From positions 992,001-1,056,000 of the forward strand of contig CAVVAH010000001.1 in assembly GCA_963746175.1 (NCBI GenBank): DNA of 64,000 bases, in the 5' to 3' direction. Under the pieces are notes generated by a model. It was not told the DNA's origin. It made no database searches and saw only the letters and a list, made by a program, of their open reading frames with translations. The DNA comes from CAVVAH01 sp963746175 (GTDB taxonomy: Bacteria; Actinomycetota; Actinomycetes; JACCUZ01). Within the stretch, counting starts at the first letter, position 1. Each line of letters begins with the position of its first letter. Of this stretch, positions 35,366 to 43,820 are shown piece after piece. Made by a program: the position numbers and the translations under genes.

Positions 35366-36886
35366 ATGTACCGCAGCGCTCCCCCCGGCCGGACCCGGGC
35401 ACGTGTCCTGCTCGTCTCGGGCGCCCTGGTCGCCGCCGGCGGCGTCGTCGGCCTCGCCCCGACGACCGCGTCGGCGTCCAGCCACCGTGAAGCACCTGGC
35501 ATCACCGACCTGCCGAAGTACGACAACACGGACCTCTACGCGTTCGTGAGCCCCGACAAGGCCAGCACGGTCACCCTCGTCGGCAACTGGATCCCGTTCG
35601 AGGAGCCGGCGGGCGGTCCCAACTTCTACCCCTGGGCCACCGACGCCCTCTACGACATCAACATCGACAACAACGGCGACGCCAAGGCGGACCTCACCTA
35701 CCGCTGGACGTTCACCGACACCCGCACGCCGATGCCGTCCGACTCGTTCACCGGCAACGGCACGTTCCTGTACAACAACGGGCCGGTCACGACGGTGCGG
35801 GACGCCAACCTGCTCTTCCAGCAGTCCTACGACCTCACCCTGGTGCGGCCCGGCCAGGCGGACCAGGTGCTGCTCGACAACGCACCGGTGGCACCGTCGT
35901 TCGTCGGCAAGGCCTCGATGCCGAAGTACGGCGCGCTGCGCAACGGCGCCATCTCGAAGTTCAACGACGGCACGTCCCGGTCGTTCGCGGGTCAGGCCGA
36001 GGACCCGTTCTTCCTCGACCTGCGAGTCTTCGACCTGCTCTACGGCGACGCCGGCACCTGCGACAAGGAGGTCGGCCACGACACCCTCAACGGCTACAAC
36101 GTCAACAGCCTGGCGCTGCAGGTGCCGAAGTCGGCACTGACGTCCGGCACGGACCCCGTCGTCGGCATCTGGAGCACCACCTCGCGCAAGAACGCGAGCG
36201 GGGGCTACTCGCAGGTGTCCCGGCTCGGTCAGCCGCTGGTCAACGAGGTCGTCATCCCCTACCAGGTGAAGGACACGTTCAACTCGATCGACCCGACGCA
36301 GGACGGCGCGGCGCTGCCGTTCGTGCAGAAGTCCGAGCTCGCGGCCACCCTCAACGCGGTGTGCGGCACCAACGCCCCGGTCAACGACCGGCAGGACCTC
36401 GTGACGGTGTTCCTCACCGGCGTCCCGGGTCTGAACCAGCCGCAGCACGTGACGCCGAGCGAGCAGCTGCGGCTGAACACCTCGATCGCCCCGACGCGTG
36501 AGCCGAAGCGGCTCGGCGTCCTCGCCGGGGACAACGCCGGTTTCCCGAACGGACGTCGCCTGACCGACGACGTGGTCGACATCGCGCTCCAGGTCGTCGG
36601 CGGTGAGCTCGTCGGCAAGCCGAACGACCTCGGTGACGCGGTCGACCGCAACGCCTCGGGCTTCGGACGGGACTTCCCGTACGTCGCGTTCCCCCACTCG
36701 GGGTCCCGGACCCAGAGCTCTCCGGCCGCCTACCACGGCGAGACGCTGGTGACCGGTGGCGACGGCCGCACGCCGTCCGACGGGTTCCCGGCGGCGCCGG
36801 TCGGTGTCGTGGGCCTGGGCGCGCTGCTCGCCCTCGCCGGGGCTCTGGTGGCCCGCCGGTCGGCGGGCGCGCCGCTCCCGGCCTGA
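35366..36886 (+). CDS. Secreted DUF4331 protein with C-terminal membrane anchor
   Basis: 506 aa from ATG 35366 (GAAGGGA 7 nt upstream). Signal peptide (LLVSGALVAAGGVVGLAPTTASA), then the family start SSHREAPGITDLPKYDNTDL, FVSPDKASTVTLVGNWIPFE, TFLYNNGPVTTV, DPFFLDLRVFDLLYG and GFPNGRRLTDDVVDIALQVV. The last ~30 residues are a helix (VGVVGLGALLALAGALVARR) plus basic tail, so it stays attached to the membrane; there is no LPXTG. DUF4331 has no established biochemical role. It is about 60% alike by eye to its downstream neighbour. Confidence 0.88.
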   Translation: MYRSAPPGRTRARVLLVSGALVAAGGVVGLAPTTASASSHREAPGITDLPKYDNTDLYAFVSPDKASTVTLVGNWIPFEEPAGGPNFYPWATDALYDINIDNNGDAKADLTYRWTFTDTRTPMPSDSFTGNGTFLYNNGPVTTVRDANLLFQQSYDLTLVRPGQADQVLLDNAPVAPSFVGKASMPKYGALRNGAISKFNDGTSRSFAGQAEDPFFLDLRVFDLLYGDAGTCDKEVGHDTLNGYNVNSLALQVPKSALTSGTDPVVGIWSTTSRKNASGGYSQVSRLGQPLVNEVVIPYQVKDTFNSIDPTQDGAALPFVQKSELAATLNAVCGTNAPVNDRQDLVTVFLTGVPGLNQPQHVTPSEQLRLNTSIAPTREPKRLGVLAGDNAGFPNGRRLTDDVVDIALQVVGGELVGKPNDLGDAVDRNASGFGRDFPYVAFPHSGSRTQSSPAAYHGETLVTGGDGRTPSDGFPAAPVGVVGLGALLALAGALVARRSAGAPLPA

Positions 36887-36903
36887 CCGGTCGCAGGCAG
36901 ACG

Positions 36904-36941
36904 GCCGGGCCGGACACCGCGTCCGCGGTGCCCGGCCCGGC
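36904..36941 (+). terminator. Hairpin after DUF4331 gene 1
   Basis: 17-bp arms (36904-36920 and 36925-36941) with one mismatch around a GTCC loop, 17 bp after the stop. GC-rich and without a clear T run, as usual for high-GC actinobacteria. It separates the two DUF4331 genes, which agrees with each having its own promoter region. Confidence 0.7.
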
Positions 36942-36969
36942 TCGTCCCGCACAAGTCAGCGGCCGCGCG

Positions 36970-36977
36970 ACCAATCC
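36970..36977 (+). promoter_or_regulatory. Shared octamer upstream of DUF4331 gene 2
   Basis: Second copy of ACCAATCC, 43 bp before the palindrome at 37021. See the copy at 35269 for the comparison. Confidence 0.4.
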
Positions 36978-37020
36978 AGAACGGCCCTGGGAGCCGAAGC
37001 ACCCTCCGTAGCCCGTTCGT

Positions 37021-37034
37021 GTGACACCCGTCAC
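37021..37034 (+). promoter_or_regulatory. CRP-like palindrome upstream of DUF4331 gene 2
   Basis: GTGAC-ACCC-GTCAC, the same core as before gene 1 (GTGAC-CCAT-GTCAC), ending 42 bp before the ATG. Extended it reads TGTGA-N6-TCACG. The spacer bases differ while the arms are kept, which argues for selection on the arms. Confidence 0.6.
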
Positions 37035-37076
37035 GACGAGGGACGGGCGCTCACCCCTTGAGGGAGGGATTCATCC

Positions 37077-38444
37077 ATGTCTCAGTCGAGACGAACACGC
37101 ACCACGAGAGCGACTGCCCTGCTCGGCGTGGGAGCACTCGCCGTCGGCGGCGCGCTGTCAGCACTGGCGCCGACCAGCTCCACGGCATCGAGCCACCGTG
37201 AGGCTCCTGGCATCGCCAACCAGCCGGCGTACGACAACACGGACGTCTACGCGTTCGCACAGCCCGACGGGATGGTCAACATCGTGGCCAACTGGACTCC
37301 GTTCGAGGAGCCTGCCGGCGGTCCGAACTTCTACCCGTGGGCGACCGACGCGCGGTACAAGATCAACATTGACAACGACTACGACGCCAAGCCGGACGTC
37401 GTCTACACCTGGAAGTTCCGGACCACCCGGACCCCCAAGGCGTCGGACAGCTTCACGGGCAACGGCACGTTCCTCTACAACAACGGGCCGGTGACCTACC
37501 TCAAGGACCCGAACCTGCTGTTCCGCCAGCGGTACACGCTGACCCGCACCGCGGTCCGCAAGGGCCCGGACAAGGTCCGGACGCTGATCAAGAGCGGTAA
37601 GGTGGCGCCGTCGAACACCGGCAACGCCGGCATGCCGGACTACGGCGCGCTGCGCGACGCCGCGATCACCGGTTTCCAGGGCGCCGGGCGCAAGTCGTTC
37701 GCCGGCCAGGCGGCTGACCCGTTCTTCCTCGACCTGCGGGTCTTCGACGTGCTCTACGGCGGCGACTGCATGACCGAAGCCGGCAAGGACAGCCTGGCAG
37801 GCTTCAACGTCAACACGATCGGTCTCCAGGTCCCCCGCCGGGACCTGATCCACAACGGGCGCTCCGTCGTGGGCATCTGGAGCACGACCGACCGCAAGAA
37901 CAGCAAGGGTGACTACAAGCAGATCTCGCGGCTGGGCCAGCCCCTGGTCAACGAGGTCGTCATCCCCTACCAGGTCAAGGACACGTTCAACTCGCTCAAG
38001 CCCCGTCAGGACGCGGCGGCGCTGCCGTTCGTCCAGAACTCGGAGCTGGCAGCGAGCCTGAACGCCGTCTGCGGCACCGACATCAAGGTCAAGAACCGTG
38101 ACGACCTGGTCCAGGTGTTCCTCAAGGGAGTCCCCGGGATCAACAACCCGCGTGGCAAGGAGCGGCCGGCCGAGTACCTCCGGCTGAACACCGTCTGGCA
38201 GGCGGGCCAGCCCTTCAACCGCCTCGGCGTCATCGGTGGCGACAAGAACGGCTTCCCGAACGGTCGCCGGCTGCAGGACGACGTCCTCGACGCCGCGCTG
38301 CAGGTCGTCGGCGGGGAGCTGATCGGCAGCCCGAACGACCTCGGTGACGGCGTCGACGGGCCGGACAAGGCGTTCGGCGACACGTTCCCGTTCGTGGCCC
38401 TGCCGTACAGCGGCTCGACGACCAAGTCGTCGACCGACAAGTAG
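37077..38444 (+). CDS. Secreted DUF4331 protein, soluble paralogue
   Basis: 455 aa from ATG 37077, with GGGAGGG upstream. Signal peptide (LLGVGALAVGGALSALAPTSSTA), then SSHREAPGIANQPAYDNTDV, EPAGGPNFYPWATDARYKIN, TFLYNNGPVTYL, DPFFLDLRVFDVLYGGDCMT and GFPNGRRLQDDVLDAALQVV in the same order as gene 1. It has no C-terminal membrane helix and ends shortly after the family domain, so it should be released or wall-associated. Richer in Lys/Arg than gene 1 (for example RKGPDKVRTLIKSGK). Confidence 0.88.
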   Translation: MSQSRRTRTTRATALLGVGALAVGGALSALAPTSSTASSHREAPGIANQPAYDNTDVYAFAQPDGMVNIVANWTPFEEPAGGPNFYPWATDARYKINIDNDYDAKPDVVYTWKFRTTRTPKASDSFTGNGTFLYNNGPVTYLKDPNLLFRQRYTLTRTAVRKGPDKVRTLIKSGKVAPSNTGNAGMPDYGALRDAAITGFQGAGRKSFAGQAADPFFLDLRVFDVLYGGDCMTEAGKDSLAGFNVNTIGLQVPRRDLIHNGRSVVGIWSTTDRKNSKGDYKQISRLGQPLVNEVVIPYQVKDTFNSLKPRQDAAALPFVQNSELAASLNAVCGTDIKVKNRDDLVQVFLKGVPGINNPRGKERPAEYLRLNTVWQAGQPFNRLGVIGGDKNGFPNGRRLQDDVLDAALQVVGGELIGSPNDLGDGVDGPDKAFGDTFPFVALPYSGSTTKSSTDK

Positions 38445-38491
38445 AACCGTCATCCGGTCCGGGCGCGAGCCCGGGCCGGGCAGGACACCCC

Positions 38492-38521
38492 GGCCCGCCC
38501 GCACCCCGGTGCGGGCGGGCC
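38492..38521 (+). terminator. Hairpin between DUF4331 gene 2 and the TPR gene
   Basis: Perfect 14-bp arms at 38492-38505 and 38508-38521 (GGCCCGCCCGCACC and its complement) with a tight CC loop, 47 bp after the DUF4331 stop and 34 bp before the TPR start. It may be a terminator or attenuator that lowers expression of the TPR and transporter genes relative to DUF4331. Confidence 0.65.
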
Positions 38522-38555
38522 CGGGGCCTCCTCCCGCAGGAAGGACCCACCTCGC

Positions 38556-39887
38556 ATGCGACCGCTGCTCCGGCCCGTGCTCCTCGTCGTCGGCACCATG
38601 ACGCTCGCCGTCGCGCTCACCATCGCTGCCACCGGCCTGCTCGGCGGAACCGACGCCCGCACGCCGACGTCGCCGTCGAGCGCCGGCCGTGCCGGGCCGG
38701 CCGGGGTCGACCCCGCCGCCCTTCGCGACCGGGACAACCTGATCGGCACGCTGCAGGCGCGACTGCGGTCCACCCCCAAGGACCAGCGTTCGTGGTCGAC
38801 GCTCGCCCTGGCCTACGTCGAGCAGGCGCGCGTCACCGCCGACCCCACCTACTACGGCAAGGCCGGTGCCGCGCTCGCGCGGGCCCGGGCACTGGCGCCG
38901 CACGACTCGGTGATGTACGCCGCGACCGCGACCCTCGAGGCGGCCCGGCACGAGTTCACCCAGGCACTGCGTGACAGCGGCCGGGCCCTCCAGGTCAACC
39001 CCTACAGCGCCGTCGCCGAGGCCATCCGTGCCGATGCCCTCACCGAGCTGGGCCGGTACGACGCGGCACTGCGGGCAGCGCACCGAGCCGACGACCTCGA
39101 CCCCGGCCCCTCGACGTTCGCCCGGCTCAGCTACCAGGCCGAGCTGCGTGGCGACCTGCCCGAGGCCGCCCGACTGATGCGGTTGTCGCAGCGGGAGTCC
39201 GGCACCAGCGCGTCCTCCTACGCCTTCGCGACCTTCCACCTCGGCGAGCTGGCCCGCGCCGCCGGCCAGCCGGCGCTCGCCGCGCACCACTACCGGAACG
39301 CGCTGGACGCCGACCCGACGTACATGCCCGCGCTGGCCGGCGTCGCCCGCCTCGAGGTGGCCCGGGGCGACCTGGCGGCCGCGGTGCGCGACTACACCCG
39401 CGTGGTGCAGCGGCTCCCGCTGACGGAGTACGTCGTCGAGCTCGGCGAGCTGTACCAGGCGACCGGCAGGCAGCAGCTCGCCGACGAGCAGTACGCCGTG
39501 GCGACGGCTTCGGCACGGCTGTTCGCCGCGAACGGGGTGACCACCGACCTCGAGACGGCGGTCTTCGAGGCCGACCACGGGTCGCCCGCCGACGCGCTCG
39601 CGGCGGCGCGCACCGAGTGGTCCCGCCGGCACTCGATCCACACCGCCGACGCGCTGGCCTGGGCGCTGCACGCGAGCGGTAAGGACCGCAAGGCTCTGAG
39701 CTACGCGCGGCAGGCCAACGCGCTCGGCACCCGCGACGCCCGGATCGTCTTCCACCTGGGCGCGATCGAGGCGGCCAACCACCTGCCCGCGGCGGCGGCG
39801 ACCCTGCGCGACGCGCGGTCGCTGGACGCCGGGGTGAGTCCCTGGCGCGAGCAGGCGATCGCGACGTTGCTGGCAGGCCTGCGATGA
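38556..39887 (+). CDS. Membrane-anchored tetratricopeptide-repeat protein
   Basis: 443 aa from ATG 38556, with GGAAGGA upstream. An N-terminal helix (PVLLVVGTMTLAVALTIAAT) is a signal anchor; from about residue 65 to the end it is a chain of TPR-like helix pairs (SWSTLALAYVEQARVTADPT, DSVMYAATATLEAARHEFTQ, NPYSAVAEAIRADALTELGR). Such solenoids bind partner proteins. Its 4-bp overlap with the metal transporter gene and position after the DUF4331 pair suggest one functional unit. Confidence 0.85.
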   Translation: MRPLLRPVLLVVGTMTLAVALTIAATGLLGGTDARTPTSPSSAGRAGPAGVDPAALRDRDNLIGTLQARLRSTPKDQRSWSTLALAYVEQARVTADPTYYGKAGAALARARALAPHDSVMYAATATLEAARHEFTQALRDSGRALQVNPYSAVAEAIRADALTELGRYDAALRAAHRADDLDPGPSTFARLSYQAELRGDLPEAARLMRLSQRESGTSASSYAFATFHLGELARAAGQPALAAHHYRNALDADPTYMPALAGVARLEVARGDLAAAVRDYTRVVQRLPLTEYVVELGELYQATGRQQLADEQYAVATASARLFAANGVTTDLETAVFEADHGSPADALAAARTEWSRRHSIHTADALAWALHASGKDRKALSYARQANALGTRDARIVFHLGAIEAANHLPAAAATLRDARSLDAGVSPWREQAIATLLAGLR

Positions 39888-41626
39888 GCCGCCGGCTGGG
39901 ACTGCGGCTGGGTGCGGTGGCGGCAGCCGCGGTCGCCCTGGTCGTCGGTGCGCCCACGCCCGCCAGCGCGCACCCGCTGGGCAACTTCACCGTCAACCGC
40001 TTCAGCGGCGTCGTCGTCGGCACCGAGGCCGTGACCGTCGACCACGTGCTCGACCTGGCCGAGATCCCGACCGCGCAGCGCGCGCCACGCATCGACACCG
40101 ACGACGACGGGTCGCTGTCCCGCGCCGAGCTGTCGTCGTGGGCGGCCGGCGCCTGCGCGGACGCCGTTGCGTCGCTGCAGCTGACGGTCGGGGGCGACCG
40201 GCTCCCGCTCGCGGTCAGGTCGGCGGCAGCGCGCACGATGCAGGGGCAGGCCGGTCTTCCGACGCTGCGGCTCGAGTGCTCGCTGCGCGCACCGGTCCAG
40301 GTCGGTGCCCGTACGACCGTGCGGCTCGTCGACGGCGCGGCCGACGACGAGGTCGGTTGGCGTGAGATGACCGCCCGCGGTGACGGCACCACGCTCGCCC
40401 GCTCCGACGTGCCGACCCGCAGCCGCAGCGCCCGCCTCACGGCGTACCCGCAGGACCTGCTCTCCAGCCCGCTCGACCAGCGCGCCGTGCACCTCACGGT
40501 GACCCCCGGAGGCGCGCGGCTGGTCGCCGGCGACGACGCGACCGGCCCGGCGCCGTCCCTGACCCGCGGGAACGACCGGCTGACGCTGGCGTTCGAGAGC
40601 CTGCTCGCCCGCACCGAGGGCAACCCCTGGCTCGGGGTCCTCGCGGTGCTCGCCGCGCTGGCGCTCGGTGCGGCGCACGCGGTCGCCCCCGGGCACGGCA
40701 AGACGATCATGGCGTTCTACCTGTCCGGCCGCCGCGACGGTGCCCTGCGTGCCGCGGCCACCGTGGGCGCGACGGTCACCGCGACGCACACCGCGGGCGT
40801 GCTGGCGCTGGGGCTGATGGTCAGCGCCGGCACGGCGTTCGTCCCGGCCCGGGTCTACCCGTGGCTCAGCGTGGCCAGCGGCGTCCTCGTCGTGCTCGTC
40901 GGGCTGGCGCTGCTGCGCGAGTCGGCACGGCGGACCACCCGCCAGCACGCGGACGGCAGCCACGCGCACGGTCTGCTCGGCCGGGCGCACACGCACGGGG
41001 TCGCCGCACCTCACGACCACGACCACGACCACGACCACCCGCACGACCACGACCACCCGCACGACCACGACCACCCGCACGACCACGACCACCCGCACGA
41101 CCACGACCACCCGCACGACCACGTGACCCGTCGGGCGCCGGCGGCCGTGGGCGCCGACGGTGCCGGTGTCACCGTGCCGCGGCCGGCGACCGACGCGGTG
41201 CCCACCCCGCACGAGCCGCACGACGACCACTCTCACGGCGCGCACGCGCGGCCGCACGCCGCAGCGGTCGCGCTCGACGAGCAGCCACCGCCCTCGCGTC
41301 GCCAGCTGGTGGCGATGGGGCTGGCGGGCGGCCTGCTGCCGAGCCCGTCGGCGCTGCTCGTGCTGCTGGGCGCGGTGGCGCTCGGTCACCCGTGGTTCGG
41401 CGTCGCGCTGGTCGTGGCGTTCGGTCTCGGCATGGCCGCCACCCTCGCCGCCGTCGGACTGGTCGTCATGCGGCTGCGGGTACGGGCCGAGCAACGGCTG
41501 ATCAGCCACCCGTCATCGCGGTTCGCGCCGCTGCTGAGGCTCGCGCCGGTCCTCACCGCGGTGGTGGTCGTCGTGCTCGGCCTCGCACTGACCTGGCGCG
41601 GCGTCGGCAGCACCGGCCTCGTCTGA
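39884..41626 (+). CDS. NicO-family nickel/cobalt transporter with His-rich loop
   Basis: 580 aa from ATG 39884. A signal peptide ending ASA-HPLGNFTVNR, an extracytoplasmic domain of about 210 residues with DTDDDGSLSRAEL (EF-hand-like acidic loop), then a NicO/RcnA-type transporter: helix with ALGAAHAVAPGHGKTIMAFY (the HxxxPGHGK motif), SGRRDGALRAAATVGATVT, a His/Asp-rich loop at about residues 377-413, and the second-half motif GGLLPSPSALLVLLGAVALG. RcnA relatives export nickel or cobalt; others import. The direction here is not known. Overlaps the TPR gene (ATGA). Confidence 0.83.
   Translation: MSRRLGLRLGAVAAAAVALVVGAPTPASAHPLGNFTVNRFSGVVVGTEAVTVDHVLDLAEIPTAQRAPRIDTDDDGSLSRAELSSWAAGACADAVASLQLTVGGDRLPLAVRSAAARTMQGQAGLPTLRLECSLRAPVQVGARTTVRLVDGAADDEVGWREMTARGDGTTLARSDVPTRSRSARLTAYPQDLLSSPLDQRAVHLTVTPGGARLVAGDDATGPAPSLTRGNDRLTLAFESLLARTEGNPWLGVLAVLAALALGAAHAVAPGHGKTIMAFYLSGRRDGALRAAATVGATVTATHTAGVLALGLMVSAGTAFVPARVYPWLSVASGVLVVLVGLALLRESARRTTRQHADGSHAHGLLGRAHTHGVAAPHDHDHDHDHPHDHDHPHDHDHPHDHDHPHDHDHPHDHVTRRAPAAVGADGAGVTVPRPATDAVPTPHEPHDDHSHGAHARPHAAAVALDEQPPPSRRQLVAMGLAGGLLPSPSALLVLLGAVALGHPWFGVALVVAFGLGMAATLAAVGLVVMRLRVRAEQRLISHPSSRFAPLLRLAPVLTAVVVVVLGLALTWRGVGSTGLV
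41012..41122 (+). repeat. Tandem 18-bp repeat encoding His-Asp-Pro loop
   Basis: About five copies of CCGCACGACCACGACCAC preceded by a run of CACGAC units. In frame it encodes HDHDHP repeats in the cytoplasmic or periplasmic loop of the transporter, a metal-binding buffer. Perfect repeats make the copy number likely to vary between strains. Confidence 0.9.
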
Positions 41627-41953
41627 CGCAATCGTCTGGCCGCAGCCACCGTCAGAGCGGCCAGGACAGGGCTGCAGCCGCTGCCGGGCCCCCACGTCGG
41701 GCCCTGGGACCCACCTGACGTCATCGCCCTGGCGCGTAGTGGCCCCTCGACCGCTCGAGCAGGGCCACTACGCCAGCCGACGTGCAGAGACGGCGGGAGA
41801 GTGACCTACGGAGCGTCGGCCGCGCCTTCCTCCGAAGCCGCTCCGGGCTCAGCCTCAACGGCGGGTCAGGGTCGCGGTTCCTACCCGCCGTCGGGCGTTC
41901 GGCCTCCGGTGCGCCTGCGGGGTTGTGTCCCGGGCCCTGCCTACCGTCAGGAC
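41627..41953 (+). other. Intergenic region with two inverted repeats
   Basis: No convincing gene. An imperfect hairpin at 41729-41776 (CTGGCG..TAGTGGCCC arms, 2-nt bulge) is a likely terminator of the transporter operon, and 41858-41866 / 41883-41891 is a 9-bp inverted repeat (ACGGCGGGT). The nuclease frame is open upstream to GTG 41801, so part of this could be coding if that start is used. Confidence 0.6.
41729..41776 (+). terminator. Imperfect hairpin after the transporter gene
   Basis: Arms CTGGCG-CG-TAGTGGCCC and its complement in 41761-41776 are separated by a short loop containing CTCGACCGCTCGAG, itself self-complementary. It is about 100 bp after the transporter stop. No T run. Confidence 0.5.
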
Positions 41954-43804
41954 ATGCCCCCACCACCGGTCGCCGCGCGACCGGGGCACGACGCCTCGAC
42001 CGCCCCGCGCGCCTCGGCGGGCGGGTGGTTCCAGCAGGCGACGTTCGACGAGCTCGGCACGCCGCTGCACGAGGTGACGTTCGTGGTCGTCGACCTCGAG
42101 ACGACCGGCGGGTCACCGCACAGCTGCGAGATCACCGAGATCGGCGCGGTCAAGGTCCGGGGCGGCCGGCACCTCGGCGAGTTCCAGACCCTGGTCGACC
42201 CGGGCGTGCCGATCCCGCCGTTCATCTCGGTGCTCACCGGCATCAGCGACGCCATGGTCTCCACCGCCCCGCGGCTGCCGACGGTCGTGCCGGCCTTCCT
42301 CGAGTTCGCCGGTCCCGACTCGGTCCTGGTGGCGCACAACGCCCCGTTCGACGTCGGCTTCCTCAAGGCGGCCTGCGCGGCCACCGGCCACGAGTGGCCG
42401 GGCAACCGGGTGCTCGACACGGCACGGCTCGCCCGGCAGGTCGTCACCCGCGACGAGGCGCCCAACTGCAAGCTGGCCAGCCTGGCCCGGCTGTTCCGGG
42501 CCGGCACCACGCCCGACCACCGGGCCCTGACCGACGCGCGCGCGACCGTCGACGTCCTGCACGGGATGCTGGAGCGACTCGGCAACCTCGGCGTCCGGTC
42601 GCTCGACGAGCTGTCGACGTTCTCGTCCCGGGTCTCCCCCGCCCAGCGCGCCAAGCGGCACCTGGCCGAGCCGTTGCCGCACCTGCCGGGCGTCTACCAG
42701 TTCGTCGACGAGCGCGGCGAGGTGCTCTACGTCGGGAAGGCCAAGGACCTCCGACGGCGGGTCCGGTCCTACTTCACGGCCGGCGAGACCCGTGGCCGGA
42801 TGGCCGAGATGGTCGGCCTCGCGGTCGCGGTGGTGCCGATCGTCTGTGCCACTCCGCTCGAGGCCGAGGTCCGCGAGCTGCGGCTGATCGCGCAGCAGAA
42901 GCCGCGCTACAACCGCCGGTCCCGGTTCCCGGAGCGCGCCCACTGGCTCAAGCTCACTGCCGAGGCCTTCCCCCGGCTGTCCAGGGTCCGCGAGGTGCGC
43001 GACGACAGCGCCACCTACCTCGGCCCGTTCTCGGGCACCCGGCAGGTCGAGCTCGCCACCGCTGCGCTGCACGAGGCGTTCCGGCTCCGGCAGTGCAGCA
43101 GCCGCCTGTCGCCCCGCCGGCCGACCAACGCGTGTGCGCTGGCCGAGATGGGTCGGTGCGGCGCGCCGTGCGACGGCAGCGAGTCCGTCGAGGCCTACGC
43201 CGTGCACGCCGAGGCCGTGCGTGCGGCGATGCTCGGCGACGTCCGCCCGGTCGTCGACTCGCTCAGCCGCAAGGTGTCCCGGCTGTCCGAGGTCGAGCGC
43301 TACGAGGAAGCGGCAGTGCACCGCGACCGGCTGGCGGCCTTCGTCCGGGCGGCCGCCCGGCTGCAGCGGGTCTCTGCCCTCACCGGCTGCGCCGAGGTGG
43401 TCGCCGCCGTCCAGCGCGACCCGGGCGACTGGGAGATCGTCGTGGTCCGCCACGGCCGGCTCGCGGGCACGGCGGTCGCCGGCCGCGAGCAGGACCCCCG
43501 GGTCGTCGCCGCCGGGCTGGTCTCGACCGCCGAGGTCGTCACGCCCGGCACGGGTCCGACACCGGCGGCGAGCGCCGAGGAGACCGAGTGCGTCCTGCGC
43601 TGGCTGGAGCAGCCCGGTGTCCGGCTCGTGTCGCTCACCGGCTCGTGGGCCTGCCCGGCCTACGGCGCCGGCGGGGTCCGGCTGTGGGCCGAGGCGGCCG
43701 AGGCCGGCCGCGACGCGCTCGACCCGTTCGGCAGCCGGCGCGACATCCGCCCGGTCCACCAGCCGGGCGCTCTCGCCGGTCCGGTCAGCCGGATCGTCGG
43801 CTGA
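41954..43804 (+). CDS. DEDDh exonuclease fused to UvrC/Cho-like GIY-YIG endonuclease domain
   Basis: 616 aa from ATG 41954 (a GTG at 41801 is also open). Residues about 38-210 are a DnaQ-like 3'-5' exonuclease: VVVDLETTGGSPHSCEITEI, AHNAPFDVGFL and HRALTDARATVDVLHGML (DEDDh residues). Residues about 235-330 are a GIY-YIG nuclease: LPGVYQFVDERGEVLYVGKA, KDLRRRVRSYF. A UvrC-like tail follows with a Cys cluster (RQCSSRL, NACALAEMGRCGAPC). It lacks the UvrC helix-hairpin-helix end. Same architecture as Rv2191. Probably a DNA-repair nuclease of uncertain substrate. Confidence 0.87.
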   Translation: MPPPPVAARPGHDASTAPRASAGGWFQQATFDELGTPLHEVTFVVVDLETTGGSPHSCEITEIGAVKVRGGRHLGEFQTLVDPGVPIPPFISVLTGISDAMVSTAPRLPTVVPAFLEFAGPDSVLVAHNAPFDVGFLKAACAATGHEWPGNRVLDTARLARQVVTRDEAPNCKLASLARLFRAGTTPDHRALTDARATVDVLHGMLERLGNLGVRSLDELSTFSSRVSPAQRAKRHLAEPLPHLPGVYQFVDERGEVLYVGKAKDLRRRVRSYFTAGETRGRMAEMVGLAVAVVPIVCATPLEAEVRELRLIAQQKPRYNRRSRFPERAHWLKLTAEAFPRLSRVREVRDDSATYLGPFSGTRQVELATAALHEAFRLRQCSSRLSPRRPTNACALAEMGRCGAPCDGSESVEAYAVHAEAVRAAMLGDVRPVVDSLSRKVSRLSEVERYEEAAVHRDRLAAFVRAAARLQRVSALTGCAEVVAAVQRDPGDWEIVVVRHGRLAGTAVAGREQDPRVVAAGLVSTAEVVTPGTGPTPAASAEETECVLRWLEQPGVRLVSLTGSWACPAYGAGGVRLWAEAAEAGRDALDPFGSRRDIRPVHQPGALAGPVSRIVG

Positions 43805-43820
43805 CCAGGACCGGGTGCGG

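Noticed and set aside
36800..36886. Possible LPXTG sortase signal at the end of DUF4331 gene 1
   Set aside because: There is a terminal membrane helix and basic residues but no LPXTG-like pentapeptide before it; treated as a membrane anchor.
41012..41122. Regular repeats that could suggest a CRISPR array
   Set aside because: There are no unique spacers, the period is 18 bp and it encodes a His/Asp loop in frame.
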